Source: Lates calcarifer
Taxonomy: Eukaryota > Chordata > Actinopteri > Centropomidae
DNA: 64,000 bases
Reading direction: 5' to 3'
Assembly: GCF_001640805.2 (NCBI RefSeq)
Contig: NC_066833.1
Location: 19,470,531 to 19,534,530, forward strand
Part shown: piece by piece, positions 29,948 to 41,619 of the stretch
How the letters are laid out: the number at the start of each line of letters is the position of its first letter
Position numbering within the stretch: position 1 is the first letter of the stretch
Translations under genes and position numbers: made by a program
The notes under the pieces: model-generated
Database searches by the model: none
What the model was told of the DNA's origin: nothing
What the model saw: only the letters and a program-made list of their open reading frames with translations

Positions 29948-30993
29948 ATGGAGACGAGCACGCCTCCAAAGGCCCAGAGATTCACAGCAGAAGAAGAAAA
30001 TGCACTGGTATCCCAGGTACTGGAGATCATTGGTGGGATCACTCTTGAGGCCTTACAGACCCTAGATCAGCCTGATGAGAGAGATGTGTGGCCGATGGAG
30101 GAGGGGGATGACTCGGTGTTCTACAGCGATGAGGACCAAACTCATTGGGACGTAAAAGCATCTTGTGATTTTGGCGTTGACGTGAGCGAGCATCTTGTCA
30201 AAAGCGAAGCAGCTGAGGAACCTACCCCGCAGAGGGAGGGTGACCCAGGAACAGAAATCTTTACTGACAAAGAGATGGAGAAGGAGGTGACTTCCCAGGT
30301 CATTCAGACCAAACAAGAAGAGGAACGCCAAGAGCTCCAGACACCAAAAACTGAACAGATGTATCAGTCAGATTTTGCAGATCAAGGAGCAGATAACTCA
30401 GTGAGCACCAGTGGAGAATGTCTGCAAACAAACTGCACAAATGCAGATATGCAAACACAGCCTGGGCAGAACATATCATCAGAAAAAGGTAAGAAGAGTT
30501 AAATGTTTTAATGCAGTGAAACAGACTGTTTGAGGGAGGTTTTTGTTTATGCAAAAGAGATTTTCCCTTCCTTTTCTTTTCAGCAAATCTACAAGATAAG
30601 GAGGAAGAAGTGGTGCTAGAGGCTCAGACACTAAACCTGGAACCCTTTGATGTAACTAATGAGGCGAGTCATACAAGGCTGAATGGAGGGGCAGAAGTCC
30701 CAAAAGAGATGTCTAGTGCTGAACTCCACATATCAGGCGACAGACAGCTTGAGGTAGACCAGGAGCCAGAGCAGGAATGCAACTCGCATGTTCCTGTGGG
30801 GTTTCATCAGGGCCCCAGTCCAGGCTACTCCACCCTGCCCCTGCCGAAGAAATCCAGCGACAGCGACTGTCACCAGAAATCCTTCGACCACCTCACCTCC
30901 TCCAAATACAGCACCGTGTCCTATCGCAAGATCCGTAGAGGCAACACCCGCCAGAAGATAGAGGAGTTTGAGTACATGATAATGAATTTATGA
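29948..30993 (+). CDS. ermn: Ermin (ERM-like actin-binding protein of oligodendrocytes)
   Basis: In mammals ermin is a cytoskeletal protein of myelinating oligodendrocytes that binds F-actin through a short ERM-like C-terminus. Two coding exons: 29948-30488 and 30584-30993 (TGA 30991-30993), GT/AG intron of 95 bases in phase 1, 316 residues in total (human about 284). Exon 1 encodes a low-complexity acidic region rich in Glu/Gln/Asp with no folded domain. Exon 2 ends in YSTVSYRKIRRGNTRQKIEE followed by FEYMIMNL, which closely matches the ermin C-terminus; this is the diagnostic segment. The rest of the protein is not alignable by eye, as expected for a fast-evolving disordered protein. Position between cytip and galnt5 is the vertebrate arrangement. 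The start is the first ATG of the long exon 1 frame, in context GAGATGG. Confidence 0.88.
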
Positions 30994-31023
30994 GAAGATG
31001 GTTTCAGTTCCCCTTTTCAGGAA

Positions 31024-31029
31024 AATAAA
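31024..31029 (+). terminator. Candidate ermn polyadenylation signal (proximal)
   Basis: AATAAA only about 30 bases past the ermn stop codon; a distal alternative AATAAA lies at 31445-31450. Either leaves a short gap to the converging galnt5 3' end. Confidence 0.45.
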
Positions 31030-31572
31030 AACTGCTGGCTGTGATCGATAACAAAAACTGGCACTAAAGGAAACTGATTGTACCTGTTTTCCACATGTTA
31101 CACAGTTTACATATTAGTTCTAAAATCTACTTGGAGATAGTATTAACACACACACTGACATAACATTTGACATAACGCACACACAACCTGACACACAAGA
31201 TTTTTTTTCCCCGTTTGGTTTTAGCACAAAAATACTTGTTGTGTAAGGCAGGTACTTGAACAGCAGATTAAGTAAATAAGAAGCTCTGTGGTTTATAATC
31301 CTACAAGCTATGTTGTTTGGTATTAGAGCTTCGGTGTCTGAAACTCTGGAGAGAGTACTGAAGCTATTAGAGTAAGCATTTTCAGGTGATTAATGGAGCA
31401 TACATACTTACATGTCCTAATGGCTAGTGGACAAAAAAAATAATAATAAAGAGGCACATGCTATTAAATCTTTATCGTCATCATTTTTACTTTCTTGAGA
31501 AAATGCATTTCCTTGAGTTTGTGGTTAAAGGGCTTGACAACAGATCCCAACATGATGAAATCACAGCACAGG

Positions 31573-31578
31573 TTTATT
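31573..31578 (-). terminator. Candidate galnt5 polyadenylation signal
   Basis: AATAAA on the - strand, about 725 bases past the stop codon. Confidence 0.5.
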
Positions 31579-32302
31579 GGGTGTTTTGAACCTACACTTC
31601 CCCCTAGTGACAAAAAAAATTATACACAGAGAGACAGTTTTCACATCAACACTTGCACCTAAATAACACATCATTAAAAACCAGAGAAGCAGCCATTTCA
31701 CCCCAGCACCTCATCAAAAATAAAGTACATGACATCTAGAAAAGTAGACGTCTCACCGAAAATATGCGATACATTTTATACAAATTAATTAATCCTACTT
31801 TACATGCAATTTAATTCAGTCCCGACAACAAGAACACTTTCAAATCAAATGACGCACTTTATATCTTTGGCAGTGAACTGATATGTTGTACTGAAGAACT
31901 TGTCAGAGGAGTGTTTTTCCATAGACATTCACCAGTAGCCCACTTCTGTAAAAAAAATCATCTCAGGCATTTTTCCCCAGAATAGCAGTGCAGAGGATCT
32001 TATCTGAAATGAGAAAAGCCTGGTGCAAACCTTCCTAACCAGAGAAATATTCTCTCTTTCCACTGGCACAAGTGTTTAACCTCAAGGTCAGTCCATGCTG
32101 ATGAATTAAAAGGACATTAGAAACATTGCACGCCCCCACACCATCTGCCCTGCACCACTCATATTACTGCCACCAAAGCCTCTCCCACTTCCTCTGGACA
32201 GTCCTTTGGTTTGAGGTTGGACCACAGACCATACTGTGGTGTGAGGCCACTGAAGGTCTCTATTAGTGCATTCTTAACACATAAAAATCGTGATCAGTCT
32301 GA
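31573..32302 (-). other. galnt5: galnt5 3' UTR
   Basis: Non-coding stretch from the galnt5 stop down to TTTATT (AATAAA on the - strand) at 31573-31578. It faces the 3' end of ermn in a convergent arrangement. Confidence 0.6.
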
Positions 32303-35300
32303 TCACTGAGCATGGTAGTGTGTGAACTGCCACTTTTGGAAGATATTTCTGGGAACACATGGGTTGAGGTGAAGAGTATCACCCAGAGCCCCCGCCTCCA
32401 GGCACATGTGGTGGGAAACAAACTCTGTAATGAGGTGTTCCGCCTTCAAAGAGACAAAACAGGAAACACAATTAATGAACAATGCTTCAGCCTCTAAACA
32501 CTCCTTGATCCTCCTATACTAATTTTCAACTGACAGCAATGTTTTGCTTCTACTGTATTTGAAGCAGGCCAATCCTTTCGTTTGAAATATGTCTTACAGT
32601 GACTAAGAATTTCTCCAATAAAAGAGCTGTGAAGAGAAAGAACAATAAAAAACAGTAGACAAAGCAAACTGGCACACCCTAAATCAACCTACCAGAGCTG
32701 AGTTGGAAGATTTGTGGAACCAGCGAAGTTCAGGCTTGGTGTTGTCACATGGTTGTAAACCAAAGCCACTGTCCTTGCTTTGGGGAGCAACACACAGGTC
32801 CTCTTGGCGAATGTGCCTCATCCAGGTGTAATTAAAGTGCTGACTCTGAAGACCCCAGAGAAAAAGGGGGGAGTGACAAGGATGTAATTATTGTTGAATG
32901 ATGGCTCAGTGGAGCTGTTTTGAATCCAAGAAGACCGCATTTAGAAACGCTCTGTCTCGTCTTGGACTCCACCCTTGTTTATCGTGGCTTGGGTCCTGTC
33001 TTGGACTCTGACTGCACTTGTCCTGGTTTAAGTCTATTCCTGGATATTTCTGTTTTATACCTCCCATAATTACCACAGTCACAAGGTCAAAATTGCATAA
33101 TATGTGCATACTTTCCTCAGAAACTCTAAGAAAAATCTAAACCTTGCTAACATTTTGGATAATAAGAAATACTTAATAAGTATTGTGTATTTCCTGTTAA
33201 GTAATAAATAGTAATATATAATAGACACTTACCTGCTTACTGAGATCACATATCTCGAAGGACAGAGAGCCGCTCTGCAGAGCGAGGCATTTTCTTAAGC
33301 CACGATTGAAGACCTTGATTGATAAAAAATTTGCAGAAGTTAAACAACAGTGCTGAAAACATTTGTTTAATGGATGCTGTTTTTATAACTTCAATGAATC
33401 CTGACTGGATGCTGTCAAGGCTTTAACAGACAGCAGTTCTTTGTTCCTAAAGAACACAATCACAGTCTCTGTTTGGTTCAGTTTTGTTAAGGGGTTCCCA
33501 GCAGGATAACAACAGGATTCAGGAAAAGGATGACAGGCTTTCATTTTTAACTTATCACTTAGGGAAATTTAAACAAAGCATGAAGTAAAGATGCAGAGTA
33601 TTGTGATTGCAAGAGACAAAAACATACAAGAAATACAAGCTGTTGTAGCTGTTCACATACCAAGCCTTCAGCTTTGGCTAAAGGAGCATCCATGTCTGGA
33701 TACACGTTCTCCAGGTACCACTTGAAGCTCTTGCATTTGAGCCTCTTCCTCAGCTCAATCTGCTCGGTGAGGTTGCCGATGTCAATGGCCTTTCTATCCA
33801 GCAGGTGGTGGTAGCCGTGGCCGTAGAAGAGGTCCTTGTACTCGTCCAGCCAGACCTCGGCCACCCTCACCAGGTTACGCTCGACCGTCTTCTGTCGGTC
33901 TTTGGGGAATTTGTACGGGTTCTGTCCTCGGAAAATGTGTCCCACTCGAGAGCAGGGGATAATCTCGATTTCCCCTCCACACATCCAGATCTGTTCAGAT
34001 GGAAACATGTGAAATAAGGAGTCATGTGAGAGAGGTTCTATTGACAATATTCCTGTATGAATTAGTTGAGTGATATACCTTAAACGAAATCTCCATGTTC
34101 TCCCCGCCCCATACATCCAGGCCAGGGTCATAGGCACCAAGCTCATAGAAGTATTTTTTGTCTATGGAGAAAAGGCCTCCAGCCATGACTGGACACCTTT
34201 AAGATAAAATAAAGAAATTAAAATAAAAACACTGGTTTTAGTCAGAAACAGAAATTTTGATAAAATTATGTCAATGAGCAGTGGAACAGCATGGAAAAAC
34301 CAGAGGTACCTGATGGGATCTGCAACGGTCATGTTATGCTTCTTAATGTACTCCTCTGGTAATGCACTCCAGCCAAACACCAAAGGCCATTTGAAAACAC
34401 CTCTTTGGAAGTTGTCAACCAGCATATAACTGAAGAAAAAGAGCCAGAACTGAAGCTGCAACGTCAAAATGAATTTTTTGTACTATTCAACATTCAACGT
34501 TACTCTAGAATTCCACGTATGCCTTGTCTGTTATTCATATATGGTTTCATTCAGTCACCTCATGTCCTTATCACTGATGACTTCAATAACTGGACAGGGA
34601 ACCTTCTTGCGATCCAGATAGACTCTCTCTAAGAGTGGCTCCAGCCAGCCAACGTTACACTCAATGTGGGAGTCAAGGAAGGTAAGAACCTCACCTACAT
34701 GAGAGGAAAGCAAACATCCTGCTGCAGTTAAGCAAATAGCAGCATCTACAATTTAACAATGCAACCATGTAATACGTATCAAAGAGTGCTTTGAAAGGCT
34801 GTCGTTTGTTGATGTATGTAAATAATATGCATATCAGCACATAGTAAACATGATTAGAGTGCAGGTACAAGTCTGGAGGGGTTTCAACTGAATGTGTGGT
34901 GCAACTAAATGTGCTAATTTTCAATGCTACTGCTCTTGTGTTTCAGTATTGTATTTGTTTTAAATCTACTTATTACATATGAACTTTCACAACCGTTGTT
35001 ATTTTGTACACACAAGTAATAAAATTACCACACTGGCGCAAATGTAGTGGTCTACTTCGAGTTTCAGAAACACAGATAACTATGCACGAGGTAAAAACCA
35101 CAATCAATGTTATTCACTCAACCAGAAGGTGAAGATTACTCTGTTAATGTTTGCAATTTTACTGCGTGAGAAAGCATGTTCTAATTTTACAGCAAATCAA
35201 TACATTACTTCAAGCCCATATATTGTTTTATTTCCTTGCAAAAGGTAAAGGTAAATACCTAGACTTGAAACATGTTTACATACTTCTCCTTATCTGATGA

Positions 35301-37960
35301 GCTCATTTGCAAGCACATGACCTGGAAAGACTTTGTGTAATTGTACAGTGCTTCTATCGAAGTCATGTGGATTAGCATGATACAACAGTCCCTACAGTTA
35401 CAAACCTGTGAAGCAAGGCAGTCCACATTCATATGAGTACATCACTAACAAAGGCTGCAGTAATATAGTATCAGAATTTACATTAACCTATCCCAACTGT
35501 TCTGGTTTACAGTTACAAAGTCTGAGTATATGATTCTGTTACAGTCTTCATCTTTCTTCATCCCTCATTCAATCCTCAATCACGTCTGTACATATGTATG
35601 AACCACAGATTGAAGACATTTATTGCAAAAATTGTTAATCGTAGCAGTGCTTACCTTTGGCAACAGCAGCTCCGGCCAGCCTGGCCCTGATCAGACCCTG
35701 CCGCTCCTTCAGACGAATGATTTTCACTTTGGGAAACTGGGACATATACTTATCCAGTGGCTCCTTCAAATAGTCTGCCAGAGTACAAGTGAGTGGTAAA
35801 ACCACAAGTTATAACATGTAATTTTCTACAGCACTTAAAAATATTAATAATCATTAGAACCACTGAGGTAAAACTTAAACAAGGACTCAAATAATGGGTA
35901 GATCCCAGATAATACTGTATGTTTGTTATGTAGAACTAAAACAAGTAGTAGATTGACTGATCAAATATTAATTAATCAACAATAATTTGATAATTGTAAA
36001 GTGCCAAACATTTAAGTTAACTAAATAAAAATGCCAAACATTCTCTTTTTTGTTTTGCCAGTTTTCTCTGTTTTATACAGTTGTAAAGTGAATATTTTGG
36101 AATACTGGAACCTGCGATGAAACTGTTTCATTATTTAATCTGACAATTCCACATAAAAGTATGTGTAGTACAGAAAAGGGATTTAACACACAATAATTAC
36201 AGCCTAAAATGAGAAAAATATTTAATTAATCATTATTAATTTCTAACTTAACCAAACAACTGCAGCCAGAAAATGTGTGAACAATTTTCAATACTGTCAA
36301 ATTCAATGCTGAGTTCTTTTTTATTTGGTGTATTATCATTACCAGTGTATTCTTGCAGTGCCTACCACTTATTGCCAGTAAATGTGGTTTTTTTGGGATA
36401 GTGTATACTGCAGACCAGCCAAAAGAAGAACTTGCCTCTAAAAACAAAAGCCTAGAACTCTCTTTGTTTTCTGGTGTTAGAAATATACGCCCACCTGTGG
36501 CGGCCCAAATAAGTAACATGCTTTACCTGTGAAGTATTCAGGACACTATTACCTTTGGTGCTGAAGTCATCCACCAGAATAATCTCTTTGAGGAGGTGTG
36601 GTGGAGATCTGTTGAGCACACTGTGCACAGAGCGGAGGAGCGTGGACCACACTTCATCCACGAAACAGAATATCACACTGGTGGAGGGCAAATCATCGTG
36701 GACCAAATTCTGAGCGCACCTGGAATAAAACACGGCAAAAAGGACAATTCAGTTTTGCAGTCAAAACTGTTGAAGAGATAAAATGCAGAGGAAAAAAAAC
36801 AGACTCACATCTCAGGCCTGGTGTCTGGAATGGCACGGTCCACTGGGATCTTGTCGCTCAGGTAGACATTAAAATGCCCTTCGTCCCATCTCTTCCTCAC
36901 CTCTGCATCCTCGTTACTGGCAAAAAGTGCTGCCTGACCGAACTGGCCCACTGCATTGGCATCTCTGGGATTGAGAGTCACATCCAGAGAAAGCACTTTG
37001 TGGACACCTGGTTTTCTGGCAGGGACAGAGTTATCCTTTGAGTCCTCTCCCGTTTGGAGCTTGATTATAGGTTTCGGGCTTCTTCGTTGCATTTAGATCA
37101 CTCTTGTCAATCGTCTCAACTTGTTTTTTCTTATCATTAATGTTTACGTCCTTGTCTTTTACCTCCTTGTTGAGAGGTTTTGATGTTGTTTTAACAGGGT
37201 GTGCCTCCTCAGCCTGAAGATGGTCCACTTTTTTTCCAGTCTTGTTAAGTTCATCTTTAACGTTTTCATCCATCTTTGAATTAGTTTTATCCAGAGCACT
37301 TTGAACAACATCTCCACTTTTAATGGGTTCTTTCTTTGAGGTTGGTAAAGGAGCATGTTTGTTTTTCTGTGCACCTGGCAACACCTGGGTTATGTCAGAC
37401 ACGACTGCAGGTAATTTATCTTTATTAGAGGCTTCGATCACTCTATTTTTCTCCAATTTCGCCCCATGGAGATCTGAGTTTACTGCTTTTTCCTTTGCAG
37501 GAACACCATGCTTTGATGTGACATTCTGCAGGGCAGCTCCCTCTTGATGTTTAGGAACTGCAGATTTATAGTGGTCCGCCTTGGGAAGATTATCTCCCGG
37601 TTTCTCAAAAGAGTTCCCCTTTTTGTCCCTCAGCATTTGGTCTTGTCTCCTGCCTCCCTGTCTGTACACTTGGGCTAGGTTGATGTCTGAACTAAGTGGT
37701 CCTTTGACCGCGTGCGTAACAGCCATGTCCACCCTCTGCACCGGGTGTTTAAACCCCCCTTTCACCAGCTCTGTCACCCTGGGCTTCTGTTTGAGGAGCT
37801 CCCTTTCTCTTATCACCCGCTCCTTCAGCAGCTGACTGTTGACATCGTTTAATGACATGCGAAGTGCAGCCATGTCAAACAGCAACCAAATGACTGAAGC
37901 AATGAACACAAACGCGAGTACCCTCCCACTCCCCCTTAAGTATCGTCTAACCTTCATCAT
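32303..37960 (-). CDS. galnt5: Polypeptide N-acetylgalactosaminyltransferase 5
   Basis: Golgi type II enzyme that starts mucin-type O-glycosylation by moving GalNAc from UDP-GalNAc to Ser/Thr. Exons in transcript order: 37960-36809, 36719-36553, 35774-35655, 34694-34559, 34429-34310, 34196-34079, 33990-33661, 33313-33233, 32845-32693, 32443-32303 (stop 32305-32303), all GT/AG. Layout: membrane anchor about residues 14-34 ([15 protein letters not shown]), a long charged Lys-rich stem, catalytic A half with [20 protein letters not shown] and the metal motif DSH, catalytic B half with [33 protein letters not shown], then a ricin-type lectin domain with cysteine pairs and QKW near the end. Corrected length is about 838 residues (human 940; the stem is shorter). 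Anomaly: exon 1 changes frame by one base between 37092 and 37031, so as given the stem frame ends at 37031 and the catalytic frame opens at 37092. Everything else is intact. Confidence 0.92.
35945..36150 (+). mobile_element. ATTAATC-type percomorph repeat, partial copy in a galnt5 intron
   Basis: Starts GATTGACTGATCAAATATTA, continues with TTTGATAATTGTAAAGTG and ATGCCAAACATTCTC, matching the 5' half of the family seen at 9181-9560. It lies in galnt5 intron 2, on the strand opposite to the gene. Confidence 0.5.
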
Positions 37961-38520
37961 TCTTCAAATTGTTAAGAAGAACACAAATCCACGGTAAAAT
38001 AAAGAAAATGTCACAGCATTATTCGGCGTGAGCCACTTCTAGTTTCAAGGCAAAGTTTCCTTGTCTTTGGAGAAGTTAGCTGCCTGCGTGGCATGCTAGA
38101 AATATTACACGGAGCAGCAGCGGTTGTCGGTGTTGTCAGAAATACAGCAGGGTTTGACACCCGTGGCCCAGCACAAAGCTACAATGTAATGTTACTTTTC
38201 CATACCGTATCGCTCTGGTCAAGTCCAACCGCCTGGAGACATTCTGTCTGTTTCGGAAAAGTCACCAACTTTTCCCCGACGAAAAGAAACGTGCTCGTAG
38301 TTTTAAGCAAAGGTATTCTTCGCTAGTTCTCCACGCCACAACTTTGACTGACTCACAGTTTTGTATGAGGACGTAGCAACCGACTTCCACTCTGTCAGTA
38401 AAACCTGATTGGATAGATTGACAAGAAAGTTTCGGCCTGTACGGAGCTAACAGCAAGTTAGCTACAGGAGAACAGGAAGCGGTGTGTCTTGCCTTCAAAA
38501 TAAAGTATTCAAAGTGCAGC
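37961..38520 (-). promoter_or_regulatory. galnt5 5' flank / probable promoter region
   Basis: Immediately upstream of the galnt5 ATG on the - strand. It is less AT-rich than the surroundings and non-coding. No TATA box or start site can be fixed by eye; the call is positional. Confidence 0.35.
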
Positions 38521-38527
38521 TATTGTT

Positions 38528-38546
38528 AAAAAAAAAAAAAAAAAAA
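38528..38546. repeat. Poly-A tract (19 A)
   Basis: Uninterrupted A run upstream of galnt5. Confidence 0.85.
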
Positions 38547-38711
38547 TCGATTTACGTTCACAGGTAGACAAGAAGTGTAATATATTCTAAAATGACTTAG
38601 ATAATTATTTTACCACATAAGGTAAGTAAGGACATGGAAGTGGTAACTTCTTGCAATAGTCTCAACACAAGGTCCATTCAGTTTATATTCTAGAGCTTTG
38701 TGTTGTTTTTT

Positions 38712-38955
38712 TTCTTTGTCTCTATAGTCGTTTTGTGTCTCTTTGTTGCCTTTGCAGTCATTTTCTGTCACTTTTTGTCATTTTGAATCTGTGGTCTTTT
38801 GTGTCTCAGTGACTGTTTTGCACCTCTTTTTGGTAGTTTGGCTCTTGTTTTGGTAATTTGTCTCACTTCGTAGCCATTCTGTCTCTCTTTGTGCCTTCTG
38901 GTTGTTTGCCTCTCCTTGGGATTGTTTTGCATTTCTTTGTGGTCATTTTGTGTAT
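38712..38955. repeat. Degenerate minisatellite, TTTTGTGTCTCTTTGTGGTCA-like units
   Basis: About ten imperfect copies of a unit of roughly 21-25 bases built from TTTTGTGTCTC, CTTTGTGG/TTGTAG and TCATTTTG/TAGTTTGG blocks. This degenerate array is a familiar component of percomorph genomes. It lies about 0.8 kb upstream of the galnt5 start. Confidence 0.75.
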
Positions 38956-39689
38956 TTAAATTAAGCTCTCTGTAGAAGTGATTTATCCCACAGACTAGAC
39001 TTGCTAAATTTTAGACTCAATTTTTTTCAAAAAGTGTCTTTCCTAAGTTTTGTGTATGGTATTCCATATCTTGGAGTATTCAGCCACTGTCAATTTCCAC
39101 AAAGGTGGAAAATTATTACCAGTTATAATCTATTCTGCAGTCAAATGGGTAAATCCCTTCAGCTGATATTTATTATGATCAGAAGCTCTAGAACAGCTAC
39201 AAAATGGACCAAGTGGTAAGACAAGGTCTGGTTTAAGTCACAATCCAGTCACAGATCCAAGTAGCTTTTCTAAATCTTTCCACAATTAGCTGAATACCTT
39301 CTCAAGGGACCATGTGAAATTATTTTGTCATCTGCAGTTTCCAAAGTCAAGAATGAACTCTGAACCTCAGCTTTTAAGCCAGAATGAGTCACTGTGCTCA
39401 GAAACAACATGTTTTTTGTTGTGAATATGAGTTTAGTTTTCCACAAAATGGCTCAATACAGCCCTGAAATATTCTGGTGTACAGATGTTCAGTGTTGATA
39501 TGTTTAGGATTAATAACTTTGTCTCAAAATCCTGGAAAAGAAGGAAAGCTTGGTTGATCAATAAGTACTTCTTCTGATTTCTCCTATAGCTAGTAATCAG
39601 TGTCCTTCTACATCCCACCATTGAGTCAACATAAAGCTAGGTAGGCTAGGCCTGCATCCTACTCCTAATAAAGGAGCGTGTCAGTAATC

Positions 39690-40300
39690 TCCAAAATCAC
39701 TCCACTGATCCAGTAAGCTTTCCCATACTTTTTAAGTTGTTGTTTTCACTCATGGAATAGGTAATTTTGTTCTAAAGGATAAAAATGCAGACCACTCCTT
39801 TAACCATTTACCAATACTTAGCCCATTTACATTTTTCCATGATCATCCTTTTTGCCTTTAACAATCATAGATCTATAAAAAATTGCTCTTTCTTCCTTAT
39901 ATTATGTTCTTTTGGATAACAACCTCATGAGAAAAGCTTGAACTCCATAGGTAAAGGTAAAGATCCCTTTTAGTATATATTTTACTTCTCCCCAGACATT
40001 TTTTTAACTTACTTTTTTCTTATCACATTTCCAAACACAATAGAAAAATGTTCCCTTGGATTATCCAGATTTAAAACACAGTTCTGAGATGTTACTATTA
40101 AATATAGCCTTTCTGGAGTATATGTGCATCAACCAAGTATATTGAAAAAGCCTCAGATGGGTAGGTGTGTTTGTGAGCTTGACAAGCCCAACTATTAATT
40201 CAACTTTATAGCCCCATGATCTGAGGTCAACCTGGATTCTAGCTGGTGCCCAGAAACATGTAGAATTTGACCACCCACGTCTCCATGGCAACTGAATCAA
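39690..40300 (-). mobile_element. Decayed L1-type LINE ORF2, C-terminal fragment
   Basis: Read on the - strand, an open stretch of 79 codons (40300-40061) includes YTWLMHIYSRKAIFNSNISE then LCFKSG, stop, SKGTFFYCVWKCDK, matching the WL...Y....L.....I...CFKCG....GTFFHC.WEC.K cysteine/histidine region at the end of teleost L1 ORF2. Further pieces in other frames (FSxGCYPKEHNIRKKE, LLKAKRMIMEKC, KVWESLLDQW) follow in the right order. Many stops and frame changes make this a long-dead relic with no intact reverse transcriptase in the window. Confidence 0.7.
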
Positions 40301-41174
40301 TTTGCTGATCAGTACTGTGTGTTGTGGTCGAAAGCTCTAGCAAAAGCAAACTGAGTGAAATATGATTTGATATTGTTTTGCCCCTGTTTAGAAGTGTCAA
40401 GCTCAGTCATTGCAACAAATTCTCTTTAATGCGCTTTAAACTTTACTTTGTAGGTCATAACCGGAAGCAATTTCTTAATACAGAAGTTTTACAGCTTCAC
40501 GTTTACTTTGGCTAAAAAGTATAGCCACCGGTCAGTATCAACGTCAAAAGGCGAGCTACCTGGTAAGCCGTACATGCAGTTTGACAGTGACAGATAGGGG
40601 TTGAACCTGAAATGTTTTAGCGCATTGTTTTGTGTCGCCTACTTATTGTGTAGAAAAGTTTCCATGCTGCCCTGACATCACAATATCCAAATGACGTTTT
40701 ATGTCCATTCCTTTGTCGTAAGGTAACACCTGCAACCGACAGCGCACACACCTTAAAATGTTGTATAACTTGATTAACCACTGTAATTAATTGAAGCTGT
40801 GCGTGTCTGTCGTCAGACGTATTATACTCGATGCAGGTCGAAAGAATGTTAATGGACCCAGAGTTGGCACAATGAAAGTAGAACTGTAGATGAAGTTTAC
40901 ATTACAAGTTAGGAGCCCACAGTCATGTCTGTCTTCTTCTTAACTTATTACATATTGGACCAAAGAAATTAACACAAAGTATTCAATTTATTTCCCTATT
41001 GTGTAATTTAATCATAAAAAGTAGGGTGAATTTAAGTAATTGAAGAGTTACCTATGAGAAAATATCAGATATTGGTTTTACAACAGCTCTGAATGGGGGA
41101 ATGTGGCCTATTTTACTGCTATTTTATTAAATGCCACTATTTTAAAGAGGGGTCCAACTAACAATAGGCTTATT

Positions 41175-41265
41175 CTTTATTGTTTGATCTGCAGATCATT
41201 TTCTTGTTGAGTTGATTAATAGAGAAAAATTATCCATCACAGTTTCCCAGTCCAATCCCAGCATT
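41175..41265 (-). mobile_element. ATTAATC-type percomorph repeat, short reverse fragment
   Basis: TGATCTGCAGATCATTTTCT, GAGTTGATTAATAGAGAAAA and CATCACAGTTTCCCAG follow the reverse-complement order of the family at 9181-9560. Confidence 0.45.
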
Positions 41266-41594
41266 TAGACACAATTTAGTTTCATCATCAGGTTGATAGT
41301 GATGGCAGGTTTCAGTCAAATTTACAGAATTTTGATTATGGACTGTTCCTTTAATGTTCAATCATTATCAATCATAACAGAAAAAACTCCCAGCAAATCT
41401 TCATATTTTGTGGTTTGGTTATGTTGAAACTGACAGTGCCTTGAAAAATGATGGTCATGATAACCAAAAAGCACTAGCTATGCAACCGTTAACGTAAGTT
41501 GCGGTTTTAGTAAACATCTTTGATAGCGAAATATGCACAGTACTGTGAATAGAGACATAATAGATTCACCAATGACATTTAGCGAGATCACCAA

Positions 41595-41619
41595 TACACA
41601 CACACACACACACACACAC
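41595..41619. repeat. (AC)n microsatellite
   Basis: Perfect dinucleotide run of about 25 bases. Confidence 0.9.

Noticed and set aside
33559..33660. Extension of the galnt5 catalytic exon past 33661
   Set aside because: The frame stays open beyond the GT donor at 33660, but residues stop matching the family there and the next exon (33313-33233) continues the lectin domain in phase.
37031..37170. A short intron that would explain the galnt5 frame change
   Set aside because: Possible GT and AG dinucleotides exist, but any such intron would be shorter than about 140 bases, lacks a polypyrimidine tract and would remove aligned coding sequence; an indel is simpler.
37159..37835. Frames on both strands overlapping galnt5 exon 1
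   Set aside because: They are in the wrong strand or frame relative to the anchor/stem frame and resemble no protein.
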